From the NCBI GenBank assembly GCA_012729535.1, contig JAAYCY010000083.1:1-64000 (forward strand): DNA of 64,000 nt, read 5' to 3'. This stretch comes from Methanomicrobiales archaeon (GTDB lineage: Archaea > Halobacteriota > Methanomicrobia > Methanomicrobiales > Methanospirillaceae). This document shows, piece by piece, positions 10,476 to 19,600 of this stretch (positions are counted from its first letter, which is position 1; every line of letters starts with the position of its first letter). The position numbers and the translations under genes were made by a program. Under the pieces are notes generated by a model. The model was given only the letters and a program-made list of their open reading frames with translations, was not told the DNA's origin and made no database searches.

Positions 10476-11275
10476 GCAGACACCAGGTCATGGATCTCAT
10501 AACCAAGGTCTGCCTGTTCTAATTGTTTAAGGAAATCCGTAAAAAATTCATCAACGATTACAATAGCACACGGGATACCATGAAGAGCAGCCTCTACTGC
10601 TCCTTCCCGTGAACCAAAATACAAGTCAGGGACACGATCAATTTTTTTCAGGGAAACCCATGCCTCAAGTCCTACACAGGCAACAACCGTTACCCTGCTG
10701 ATTACTTCCTTAAGGACATCGTATTGTACCTTTCTTGATCCACCCCGTTCAATCCTTGGAACTTTACACACTAGAACGGTAGATTCCCGGTGAGTTATGA
10801 TACCTTCAAGGTTAGAAATTCCAACGTCCTCACCTTTCGGTGTGTCTGAAATTACAATACCATTTGCAGACTGGGGAATCTTTGAGGCGTATAAAAGACC
10901 ATTTTTCATATACACACCGGCAGTCTCACCTTTCTTTACATCCTCATATGCTATTGCTGTCCATACCGAGACCTGTTTGATGATATCATTGCGGATATGT
11001 TTTGCAAATGACTCGAGAACCTCAGCGTGGTGAAGGATCCATTCGATACCTTCCCGTGTAACTTCATATCTTCCCCGACCAGGAGCTTTGAGCATACCTT
11101 CATCGGTCAGTTCCCGAACATACTCGGAAATTGCCTGGGGTGTAACACCAAGACCTGCAGCCACCTCCTGTTGACGGATTGCCGGTTGATGAGCTGCAAT
11201 ATCTACCAGAATCTGAAACCTGGTAACGTCCCGTTTATTTTTCAGGATTGTATATCCTGGATCATCTTCATTCAT
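10472..11275 (-). CDS. Winged-helix transcriptional regulator with C-terminal ligand/effector-like domain
   Basis: The gene encodes 267 residues. Residues 15-85 form a winged helix-turn-helix: helices around FQILVDIAAH and QQEVAAGLGVTPQAISEYVRELTDEGML, then a wing ending in GRGRYEVT. The remaining 180 residues are an alpha/beta domain without a name that I recognise, containing strands such as STVLVCKVPRIE and a glycine-rich turn. It looks like an archaeal MarR/ArsR-like regulator, but the ligand is unknown. The gene overlaps the preceding small regulator by eight bases and the helicase that follows by four, so all three are probably one operon. It may regulate its own unit. Confidence 0.68.
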   Translation of the reverse strand: MNEDDPGYTILKNKRDVTRFQILVDIAAHQPAIRQQEVAAGLGVTPQAISEYVRELTDEGMLKAPGRGRYEVTREGIEWILHHAEVLESFAKHIRNDIIKQVSVWTAIAYEDVKKGETAGVYMKNGLLYASKIPQSANGIVISDTPKGEDVGISNLEGIITHRESTVLVCKVPRIERGGSRKVQYDVLKEVISRVTVVACVGLEAWVSLKKIDRVPDLYFGSREGAVEAALHGIPCAIVIVDEFFTDFLKQLEQADLGYEIHDLVSA

Positions 11276-11774
11276 CCAATACTACCAGTCCCTGTCCTTT
11301 AACATCCAGATGGGGTATCCTTTTGGCAATTCCCTTGATGAAAACCGGAGATACACCAAACTTTCTGGCAATATCACTAATTGAGGAGTTTCCCTTTAAT
11401 AGTTCTGCCTCAACACTGTCTCCCTTCATCTTAAGATCATCCCCATTTGTAAATGCTATCGTAAGCAAATCTCCGAGATCTGAAAAGTTACACTGAAAGT
11501 TCGCACGGACCTTGCTGTAATTGGCCCGGTACTCTTTCTCCGGCTTCCTTCCTGGTTCAGGCATTCTCCATTTTTCCTCAATAAGATTGCCTTTACGAAG
11601 GAGGAACAGTCCATCCCGTACAAATTCCTCTCCCACCACATCATTGAGCTCCACACAAGTCATCCAGCTCTTATTCAGGAGTTCGAGAATTTTCTTATAG
11701 TGGGTGTTATTAAACACCACAAAAAGGGGAACCAGTTCCACCGGATCATTCACAATCCGCACATGACCCGTCAA
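11268..11774 (-). CDS. Small winged-helix DNA-binding protein (ArsR-like)
   Basis: This 168-residue protein has an N-terminal winged-helix region: a helix near HYKKILELLNKSW, recognition-like residues in CVELNDVVGEEFVRDGLFLLRKGNLIEEKW, and a basic wing with PGRKPEKEYR. A second predicted HTH lies near the C terminus, SSISDIARKFGVSPVFIKGIAKR (about 130-152). It may therefore have two DNA-contacting parts. It is the first gene of a three-gene overlapping unit that ends with the COG1202 helicase. The divergent hypF starts only 57 bases away, and an AT-rich element lies between them. Target genes are unknown. Confidence 0.62.
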   Translation of the reverse strand: MTGHVRIVNDPVELVPLFVVFNNTHYKKILELLNKSWMTCVELNDVVGEEFVRDGLFLLRKGNLIEEKWRMPEPGRKPEKEYRANYSKVRANFQCNFSDLGDLLTIAFTNGDDLKMKGDSVEAELLKGNSSISDIARKFGVSPVFIKGIAKRIPHLDVKGQGLVVLDE

Positions 11775-11831
11775 TTCAAAACCCTATTATAATATCGTCG
11801 GATAAAAAATTAAAGGTTTGTTGTAATAAAA

Positions 11832-14057
11832 ATGCCAAATCAGGGCCATATAATCATAACAGGTATCGTCCAGGGAGTCGGATTCCGCCCGTTTGTCTAT
11901 GCAAAAGCAGTTCTTCATGGAATACGCGGGTCGGTATGGAATACCGGATCAGAAGTTCATATCCAGGCCTGGGGAGATAACTTTGATAATTTCTTATCCG
12001 ATATCAGGCGGGGGCCTCCTCTGTCAGTCATCGACAATGTCAAAGTCAATCCCCTCTTTGGGATTGTTCCATCTTCATTTACAATCCAGGCCAGTAATGA
12101 AGGAGCACGATCCGGCCTTATTCCCCCTGACATCGCTACTTGTTCTGACTGTGTTCGTGATATTTTCACACCGGGAGGAAGATATGAAGGATATTTTGCC
12201 ACATCCTGTGTTAACTGCGGACCCAGGTACTCCATCATTCACTCACTGCCCTATGACAGAGAACGCACTGCAATGAACACCTTCCCTCCCTGTACTGGAT
12301 GCATAGAAGAATATTCAAATCCTGCCTGCAGACGACACCATGCCCAGACCATTGCCTGTGATGCTTGTGGACCGGCTCTTTCTCTTTATTCCAACAAGGG
12401 TCAGGAACTTGCAACTGGAAGTCCGATTGATGTTGCAGCAGATCTTCTCGACAAAGGACACATTGTTGCAGTCAGAGGTATTGGTGGATTTCATATAGCC
12501 TGCATTGGTGATATGGCAGGAGAATTAAAACAAAGACTCGGAAGGACTGAGCAACCTTTTGCCATTATGGCCCGGGAGGACTGGATAAAGCAGGAGACCG
12601 TGCTTACATCTGATGAAGAAGAACTGCTCCATGGCGGGATTTCCCCCATCCTCATATTAGACAAAAAAGTTCCTGCATCATACAAATCGGTCAGTAACCT
12701 TCATACCCTCGGGTGCATGGTACCATACACTGGTCTTCACCATCTCCTTTTTGCATGCCTGAAAGCTCCATTCCTGATAATGACTAGTGCAAATGCTCCA
12801 GGTTATCCCATGCTTACAACCCTGGATGAGGCATTGAAAAAACTATCAGGAGCAGTTGATTTTTTCCTTACCCATAACCGTGAAATTGTTAACCGGTGTG
12901 ATGATTCAGTTGTCAGAAAAGGACATATCATCCGCCTGTCCAGAGGATATGCTCCTAAACGAACAAAAATCGATCTTGGTAAGAGGGGAATACTTGGCAC
13001 CGGACCTGAGCTCAATGCAACGGTAACACTCTACACACATGGATTTTGCATTACTTCCCCACACATCGGAAATGTCAGAAACCCGGGAACCTATGCATAC
13101 ATGCAGGAGACTATTGCATGTATAAGGGACCTGATGCAGCCGGATATTAACGTAATTGCCCATGATATGCATCCGCAGTTTTTGTCAACCAGGTATGCAC
13201 AAGAACTCAGTGATGAAACCGGGGCTATCTTAGCACCTGTGCAGCACCATATGGCCCATATAGCAGCCACAACAATTGATGAGTGTATTGGAATCGCAAT
13301 AGACGGAGTAGGATATGGTTCAGATGGTAATATCTGGGGTGGTGAAATATTCCATGGCATGGCCCCGGAATATTCCCGGGTCGGGCATCTCCTCCCTGTC
13401 CTCATGCCGGGGGGTGACCTGGCAACGACCTGGCCGGAGCGTATGCTCTTTGGTATCATTCCGGACGATAAGACCGCAGAGCTGCTCATTACCCGTGGCT
13501 GGACAACCCATGATCTTAACATTCTTGAAAAACAGGCAATAAATCGGATTAATACTGCAGTCACTACCAGTACCGGAAGAGTCCTTGATGCAGCTTCAGC
13601 ACTTCTGGGAATATGCAGAAAAAAGACATACGATGGAGAACCAGCGATGCGGCTTGAATCAGCTGCTCATGGAATGACTCCCGATCCCTGGGACATCCCG
13701 GTTATTAAAATGAATGGCAGTGAGGTGCTTGATACTTACACACTCCTGAAAATAGCCCGTGATTTATTCCTGAAGGACTCGCGGGATACAACCACTGCCC
13801 GGAAGATTGCTGCCTCTTTCCAATATAATCTGGCGAGGGGGATAGCCCATATCGCCTGTAATGCAGCAACTGATGCAGGAATATCCAAAATCGCATTATC
13901 GGGTGGTGTTGCATACAATGAGATGATACGGGAGACAATCCGGAATTTCGTCCATGAAGAAGAATATCATCTTGTAATAAACCATGATATGCCCCTTGGA
14001 GATGGATGCATCTCCTATGGTCAATGTGTAATTGCAGGAAAAAAAGAAACCTTATGA
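11832..14057 (+). CDS. hypF: Carbamoyltransferase HypF, [NiFe]-hydrogenase maturation
   Basis: This 741-residue protein has the full HypF architecture. An acylphosphatase domain (6-90, motif GIVQGVGFRPF) is followed by two zinc-finger-like modules with cysteine pairs C104/C107, C126/C129, C154/C157 and C176/C179. A YrdC-like domain (about 195-380) and a Kae1-like C-terminal domain (about 385-735, with the HHMAH and DGVGYG motifs) complete it. HypF uses carbamoyl phosphate and ATP to supply the CN ligands of [NiFe]-hydrogenases, with HypE as acceptor. A TATA-like TTATAATAT lies about 45 bases upstream of the ATG. The stop overlaps the convergent surface-protein gene by six bases. HypB is encoded at 35955-36602. 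Confidence 0.95.
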   Translation: MPNQGHIIITGIVQGVGFRPFVYAKAVLHGIRGSVWNTGSEVHIQAWGDNFDNFLSDIRRGPPLSVIDNVKVNPLFGIVPSSFTIQASNEGARSGLIPPDIATCSDCVRDIFTPGGRYEGYFATSCVNCGPRYSIIHSLPYDRERTAMNTFPPCTGCIEEYSNPACRRHHAQTIACDACGPALSLYSNKGQELATGSPIDVAADLLDKGHIVAVRGIGGFHIACIGDMAGELKQRLGRTEQPFAIMAREDWIKQETVLTSDEEELLHGGISPILILDKKVPASYKSVSNLHTLGCMVPYTGLHHLLFACLKAPFLIMTSANAPGYPMLTTLDEALKKLSGAVDFFLTHNREIVNRCDDSVVRKGHIIRLSRGYAPKRTKIDLGKRGILGTGPELNATVTLYTHGFCITSPHIGNVRNPGTYAYMQETIACIRDLMQPDINVIAHDMHPQFLSTRYAQELSDETGAILAPVQHHMAHIAATTIDECIGIAIDGVGYGSDGNIWGGEIFHGMAPEYSRVGHLLPVLMPGGDLATTWPERMLFGIIPDDKTAELLITRGWTTHDLNILEKQAINRINTAVTTSTGRVLDAASALLGICRKKTYDGEPAMRLESAAHGMTPDPWDIPVIKMNGSEVLDTYTLLKIARDLFLKDSRDTTTARKIAASFQYNLARGIAHIACNAATDAGISKIALSGGVAYNEMIRETIRNFVHEEEYHLVINHDMPLGDGCISYGQCVIAGKKETL

Positions 14058-15170
14058 TGCTGTTTTCAGCATTACTTTTGGAATCAGTTTCAACTCACCA
14101 GGACGGATTGTCACCGCAACCGTTTTGTTCAGGTATCCATCCATCAGATAGGTTAGTGAACGGGAACCAGCCGGAATGATAAGAGTTCCGGGAGTAGTGC
14201 CAAGGTACAAATCACCCATAGTTATTTCTGCTCCGGATGGTTGCGAGGTGACAATTGCAAATCCTGAAGGTCCTAGTGGGTAATCACCAACAGCTCTTAT
14301 GAGTTCAGGCTTTCGTGCAATTGAAGAGAAATTTCCACTCATAACTTCAAGGGTGACCGTATATCTCCCAATTCCTCCGTAAACATGGGTAGGGTTCTGA
14401 ACCGTCGACATGGTGCCATCACCAAAGTCCCATTTCCATTTTTTCGGATTGCCGGTTGAGTGATCAGTAAAGTTCACAACAAGCGGTGGAGTTCCGGTCA
14501 TGGGCATTGCAGTAAACTCTGCAAGAAGTGAATCCGAATCAGGTACCTGCGTTGGTTCAGCTGTTGGCTCCGCAGTCGGTTCGATTGTCGGAACTTCCGT
14601 AGGAATCACTGTTGTTGGAGCAGTAGTTGGTTCTACGGTTGGTTCAATCGTCGGCTCGGTTGTTGGAGTTGTCGTTGGTGTAACAGTCGGAGTCGCTGTG
14701 CCTACGGTAATATGCGGTTTAGATACCGTAGCTGATATCGGATTTCCGGAATCATCGGTGAGTTCATTAATCGTCATCTGCATTTCTGTTGAACCATCAG
14801 CCTTTGCGGTGACTTCTATTGTTGCAAGACTGATATCTGCAGCCCCTATAGTAATCACATCACTCAGATCCACAGCAACAATGGTAATAGTCGAGGCTGG
14901 AGGAACAGGATTCGTATCCTTTAAACTAAAAGCAGAAGGCCAGGTTACTCCAGATACTTCAGCGATACTCTGCGGATTGAAAGAGATAGTGATACTGTAC
15001 CCGGCTAATCCAGTTGGAGCCTCATCTAATACCAGATCTATTGTTCCAGATGAACCTGCAGAATTTAACGTAAGATCTGTTCCGGATAAGACTGCACCCT
15101 CGACTGAAAGCCCTAGAGAGAGAAGCAGACAGAAAAGGGTAATGATATAATGCATTTTTTTCATAACCAT
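14052..15170 (-). CDS. Secreted cohesin-like / PKD / PEGA protein
   Basis: The gene encodes 372 residues. A signal peptide (about 1-26) precedes a cohesin-like beta-sandwich (27-153, with GLAGYSITISF and the ELTDDSGNPIS signature). A Thr/Pro/Glu-rich low-complexity linker (about 156-208) follows, then one PKD domain (about 216-295, WKWDFGDGT) and a C-terminal PEGA domain (about 303-370). It is probably exported and surface-attached, with the linker glycosylated or extended. It is the third gene of a same-strand set with two other cohesin-bearing proteins, and a short hairpin lies in the 68-base gap upstream. Its stop overlaps hypF by six bases. ATG 15170 or ATG 15164 could be the start. The function is structural by inference only. 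Confidence 0.83.
   Translation of the reverse strand: MVMKKMHYIITLFCLLLSLGLSVEGAVLSGTDLTLNSAGSSGTIDLVLDEAPTGLAGYSITISFNPQSIAEVSGVTWPSAFSLKDTNPVPPASTITIVAVDLSDVITIGAADISLATIEVTAKADGSTEMQMTINELTDDSGNPISATVSKPHITVGTATPTVTPTTTPTTEPTIEPTVEPTTAPTTVIPTEVPTIEPTAEPTAEPTQVPDSDSLLAEFTAMPMTGTPPLVVNFTDHSTGNPKKWKWDFGDGTMSTVQNPTHVYGGIGRYTVTLEVMSGNFSSIARKPELIRAVGDYPLGPSGFAIVTSQPSGAEITMGDLYLGTTPGTLIIPAGSRSLTYLMDGYLNKTVAVTIRPGELKLIPKVMLKTAS
14549..14705 (-). repeat. Degenerate short-period repeat encoding a Thr/Pro/Glu linker
   Basis: The DNA encoding the linker of the surface protein consists of imperfect tandem units that translate as repeated EPT and EPTAEPT-type steps over roughly 50 residues. Such stretches vary in length between strains and are prone to slippage. 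Confidence 0.7.
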
Positions 15171-15181
15171 TCACTTAAATC

Positions 15182-15197
15182 CTGACCATCAGGTCAG
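15182..15197. promoter_or_regulatory. Small hairpin between two surface-protein genes
   Basis: CTGACC-ATCA-GGTCAG forms a 6-bp stem with a 4-nt loop, extended by a few flanking A/T pairs with one bulge. It lies in the 68-base gap between the 15239-16654 and 14052-15170 genes and could be a processing or partial termination site within one transcript. Confidence 0.4.
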
Positions 15198-15238
15198 ATT
15201 GCAACAGATTGTTCACCATTCCTCTGAAAGATAAATGT

Positions 15239-16654
15239 TCAGGGGTACTGAACATACTCAACCGTCCTGTTCAGAGGGAAGTACGGCTCTTCATAGTGAT
15301 ATGTCTGGATCACTGCAAGACCATTCTTTACTTCGAGCGTATCATTCCATGGTTCATAACCTTCCTTCTTTAATGTCAGGTTGTGAGTTCCAACTGCAAG
15401 GTTCATAACCATAATATCCGTCTTTCCGACAGTGGTGTTATTAATGGTAACCTCCACCAGTTCAGGATATGACACGATATACGCTGCACCGGTTTGCGGT
15501 GGATTTGCAGATACTTCTCCAATCTCTGCAAGGTGTGGCATCATTTCAAACCCGGATATGAAGGTTGGAAGCACATCATCAAGTATGGTAATTGGTGACA
15601 CCACATCGTAGTAACCATCTTTATGCAGTCTGAGCTGGTAATTACGGGTAGTCAGGTTCGTAAGTAGAACAGGAGTGATACCCTGATACGCATTATTCAG
15701 GTACACTTCAGCTCCATCAGGAACTGAAAAGATGGTAACATTATTTTTCGCACCCCGAATCGGTAGATCCATCGGGCGTACGGTGATAAAACCGGCCTTT
15801 GAAGTACTGTTGGAATATACACTATTGGACACATTCAGAGATACCGTATATACTCCTGGTATGCGGTATATATGCTGGGGATTCTGGAGTGGAGAGGTGT
15901 TGTCACTGGAACCATCTCCAAAGTCCCACAAAAACCTTGATGGATACCCAGAAGATGTATCAGTGAAAAAAACGGTCATGGGAGCCGGACCATCCCGTAC
16001 CTGTGCGTTAAAGTCTGCAACAACTGTTGGGACAGGAGTTGGCGTTGTAATTGGGATAATCTCCTGAGATGGTACCTGATTATCAGGGGACTGTTCAGGT
16101 GGTAAAGCAGGGGTTAGAATGGGAGTAACCTGCGGTGTAGAAGCTGGTTGTGGTGTTTGAACCGGCACTGGAGCACTTACAAAACTTCCAACACTTACCT
16201 CTGCCGGGGTTACTGCAACACTTAAGGAATTGCCATTATCATCAGTCATTTCAGAAATTTCAAGGTTTAAACTGGTTGTTCCCTCGGAAAGTCCCTCTAT
16301 GGTAAGGTTACATATTTCTACCGGTTCAGAACCAGCCTCTACTTTCATTTCTAAGTCTACTGCTGATACGAGAACATATTCACCGGGGGTTCCTTCAACG
16401 ACCTTAATCGAAGCCCATTCGGGCATTTTTACGGATGAAATTCTGGCTACCCCTGCAGAAGAGAATGAAGTAGTAAATTTATATCCGGAAATTCCAGATG
16501 GTGCATTGTCCAGTAGGACCGGGAGTTCTGCTTTTTGTCCTGCTGTACTTATCTTAATATCTCCTAGAGAGATGCTCTCGGCACTTACTGAACCACAAAG
16601 GAACAGGAAAACTATTCCCAGGGTCAGGATGCTTGTAATAAACTTTGTTTTCAT
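15239..16654 (-). CDS. Secreted cohesin-like / PKD / double PEGA protein
   Basis: About 471 residues are encoded from ATG 16654, preferred over ATG 16669 because AGGTG lies just ahead of it. A signal peptide (1-26, ending SVSAE) precedes a cohesin-like domain (about 30-157, with GISGYKFTTSF and EMTDDNGNSLS). A Pro/Gln/Thr linker, a PKD domain (about 217-298, FLWDFGDGS) and two PEGA-type domains (about 310-375 and 390-455) follow. It ends without a transmembrane anchor. Its gene follows the giant SBBP/PKD/dockerin gene within about 20 bases, so the two are likely co-transcribed. The cohesin-like domain is a plausible partner for the dockerin-like C terminus of that giant protein, but this is inference. 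Confidence 0.83.
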   Translation of the reverse strand: MKTKFITSILTLGIVFLFLCGSVSAESISLGDIKISTAGQKAELPVLLDNAPSGISGYKFTTSFSSAGVARISSVKMPEWASIKVVEGTPGEYVLVSAVDLEMKVEAGSEPVEICNLTIEGLSEGTTSLNLEISEMTDDNGNSLSVAVTPAEVSVGSFVSAPVPVQTPQPASTPQVTPILTPALPPEQSPDNQVPSQEIIPITTPTPVPTVVADFNAQVRDGPAPMTVFFTDTSSGYPSRFLWDFGDGSSDNTSPLQNPQHIYRIPGVYTVSLNVSNSVYSNSTSKAGFITVRPMDLPIRGAKNNVTIFSVPDGAEVYLNNAYQGITPVLLTNLTTRNYQLRLHKDGYYDVVSPITILDDVLPTFISGFEMMPHLAEIGEVSANPPQTGAAYIVSYPELVEVTINNTTVGKTDIMVMNLAVGTHNLTLKKEGYEPWNDTLEVKNGLAVIQTYHYEEPYFPLNRTVEYVQYP

Positions 16655-16672
16655 TGTATTCACCTGCATTTA

Positions 16673-19600
16673 TCACCAAAACATATCAAAGAAGCGTTGA
16701 ATGTCCTTGAAATTGATTACGTCATTATGGTGGTAATCAAAGGGCGGTACTGGGGCACTGTCAAAGTAACCTGTAGTGGAATACTCATTAAAGAACAACG
16801 TAACGTCAGCGGTATTGACATTTCCATTCCCGTCAAAATCATCAATTAACCCATCATGTATTCCAGTCGGCCTGATATCTGTTGGCCTGTTTGTCTGTCC
16901 GGGGAGAGGGCTGACATCATAAGCATGAACCTGTGCAGGTATACCAGTGAGACTGAGAGGAGTCACACCGTTCAGGGCAGATGATTTTGTTAGGTTCAGG
17001 GACATTACTGCATCACCAGCAGAGATTCCGGTAAGACTGATATTACCAAGAGAAATGTTTTTTGAACCTGGGGGAAGCATTCCACTAGATTTCATACCGG
17101 ATATGGTAATTGAATCTTTTGTCGGGCTGACCGTGTGTGTGAAATATTCACCGTCCAGCCAGGTTGGCCTGACAGCATAGTCCCTGAATTGTATATCGGT
17201 ACTGGAATCGAGATCTATCTTCATCTTATAGGATGAAAGTCCGAAATCAGCTTTATTGAGCTGGACGTTTATCACCCGGTAATTAGAGTCACCAGTGACA
17301 AGGGTGATATTTTGTGGAATAAAACTGACGACTCCATCTGTATCGGCCTCATCAATTACAACTTCTTTCGTGCCAAGCGAAGTAGCCCCATATTTATTTG
17401 TTATGGCCAGAATGACCTCATATTTAGCTGAGGTTGTGAAAATATGACTGGTGGAAGGAACTCCTGTAGTTCTCTTACCATCTCTAAAATTCCATGTCCA
17501 GTTAACAGGGAGCCCTTCCGAATGATCAGTGAAGGTAATACTCTGACCAACAATACCTGCAGGTGGATCTACTGTGAAATTTACAATTAGCGGAGGATAT
17601 ACTCCTACATAGTCTTTATACAGATTTCCAGAGAGACCGGACCGGTCATAAGTTTCATTATATACCTCCAAAACCGGTGTATAATTCCCAATGGTGGGAT
17701 ACAGGTGTGATGTGTTAAACCAGTTATTATTTGCAGGCCATCCGGAAGAACGGTTCTGAATTTGAGTTTGTTCATCTCCAAATTTCCAGATTGCTCCGTC
17801 AATGAGAGTTCCATCAAAGGTATCACCCAGGAATGTGACATTGAGCACCGGAGGACCATAAACAGGTAATGTATTGTATACTGGAGAATTATTTCCAAAC
17901 AGGATTTTGGGCGTCATGTTCGCATTCACTGTTATGTAATCTGAAAAGTTTTCAGATACAGCAGGATCAGTACATTCATTGTCCACTTCGAGATTAACAC
18001 TGTATACACCTGCTTTTGTATAGATATGATAGGGATTCTGGGTATAATTAAAAGCACTACCATCACCAAAGTCCCATCTCCATGATGTGGGAGCGCCTTC
18101 TGATTTATCAGTAAATTGTACCCGCAACGGGGCATCTCCTGCTAATGGTGAAGCAATAAACCCTGGATCAACAACACCACCAACCTTAACATAATTTTTT
18201 CGTGAATATGTGCTTGAGCCAGCAATGTTTGATGCTGTCAGAGTTACCGTGTAGGTTCCGGGATTGACATACGTATGAGTGGGGTTCTGTACCGTGGCAT
18301 TATTTGTGTTATCTCCAAAATTCCATTGCCATGCTGTTGGCTGGCCATATGTTGTACCTCCCAGAGATGTATCAGTAAATCGCACCTCCAGGGGTGCACA
18401 TCCATCTCGTGGTGTACTGGTATGATTAACAAACCGAGCCTCAGGCTTTTTAAATACCCGGATATTTTTCGAACCTTTGACATTTGTTTCAGTATCACAA
18501 CAGGTTCCTGTCGGAGCGGTCATATTTACGGTAAAAATACCTTGTCTGTCAAATACGTGATGAGCAGTCTGACCTGTTCCATTAGGCATTCCATCTCCCC
18601 ACTGCCACGAATAGGAATCTGCAGTGTAATTTAATGCATAGCCTTTGAAGGTGATATCAGTACCAAACGGAACTGGAATTGGATCAGCCGTGTTATTATA
18701 ATCCGCTACTGTGAAATTTGCGCTGATATCATCCCTACAGAAGGTGATAGTCTTTGGATCGCTTACGAGAGCCCCTGTATAGGTTTGCAATACCAGTGTT
18801 GCCTGGTACGTTCCGGGGTCTGTATAATTATGGGATACAACCATGGGAACTGATCCGGTGGTATTTAATGTTCCATCCCCAAAATTCCAAATCTTGTTCA
18901 AAATATTTCCTATCCCTGTTGAGGTATCAGTAAAGGTAACAGTCAGGTTTGGTCCCGGGTCAGCTGCACCACAGGTCGGACTTGCAGTAAATGAAGGATT
19001 TAATGTCTGTTGGCCAAATTTTAAAACGAAGGCATCAAAACTACCCTGATAGTTCCCGGTAAAATTTCCACCATTGTAATTCCAGCCCCAGTATGTATCC
19101 TGGTTAATCCATTTATACGTAGGAAATGCTTCACTTTCGCAGTCAATACCACAAATTAAATTCTGCATGGTTGGAGAACTGGTATAACCGGTTACATAAC
19201 TGGTATTACCATCAGGAGTAATGGCAACTGCGTGACTGACATCATCGCGGAATCCACCAAAGAATGTTGAGGATTCAGCCGATCTCCCATCACTTTTAAT
19301 CATAGTAAGGAAACCATCCTGGCCACCTGATGCCTGTTTAATCGTCCCAATCATGCCACCTGAACGAGGGATTTGGGTTGACCTGCTGTATCCGGTAACA
19401 TGGGCCCTGAATTTTGAATCAACCTTTATATCATACCCCCAGTCATCCTTGGTTCCACCAAGATACGTTGAATAAATCAGGCTGTCTCCTTCAGTATTGA
19501 ATTTCGTGACAAAGGCATCTTTTTCAAAGGTGTCATACGGCCATCCCTTTACCGTCTGCATTGCCTGGTTGGTTACCGGGAAATACTTTGAAGCGGTTGC

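Noticed and set aside
14500-15150. A 216-residue plus-strand open frame over the surface-protein gene
   Set aside because: It is the antisense reading of the Thr/Pro-rich linker and cohesin-like region and has the Val/Gly-repeat composition expected from that.
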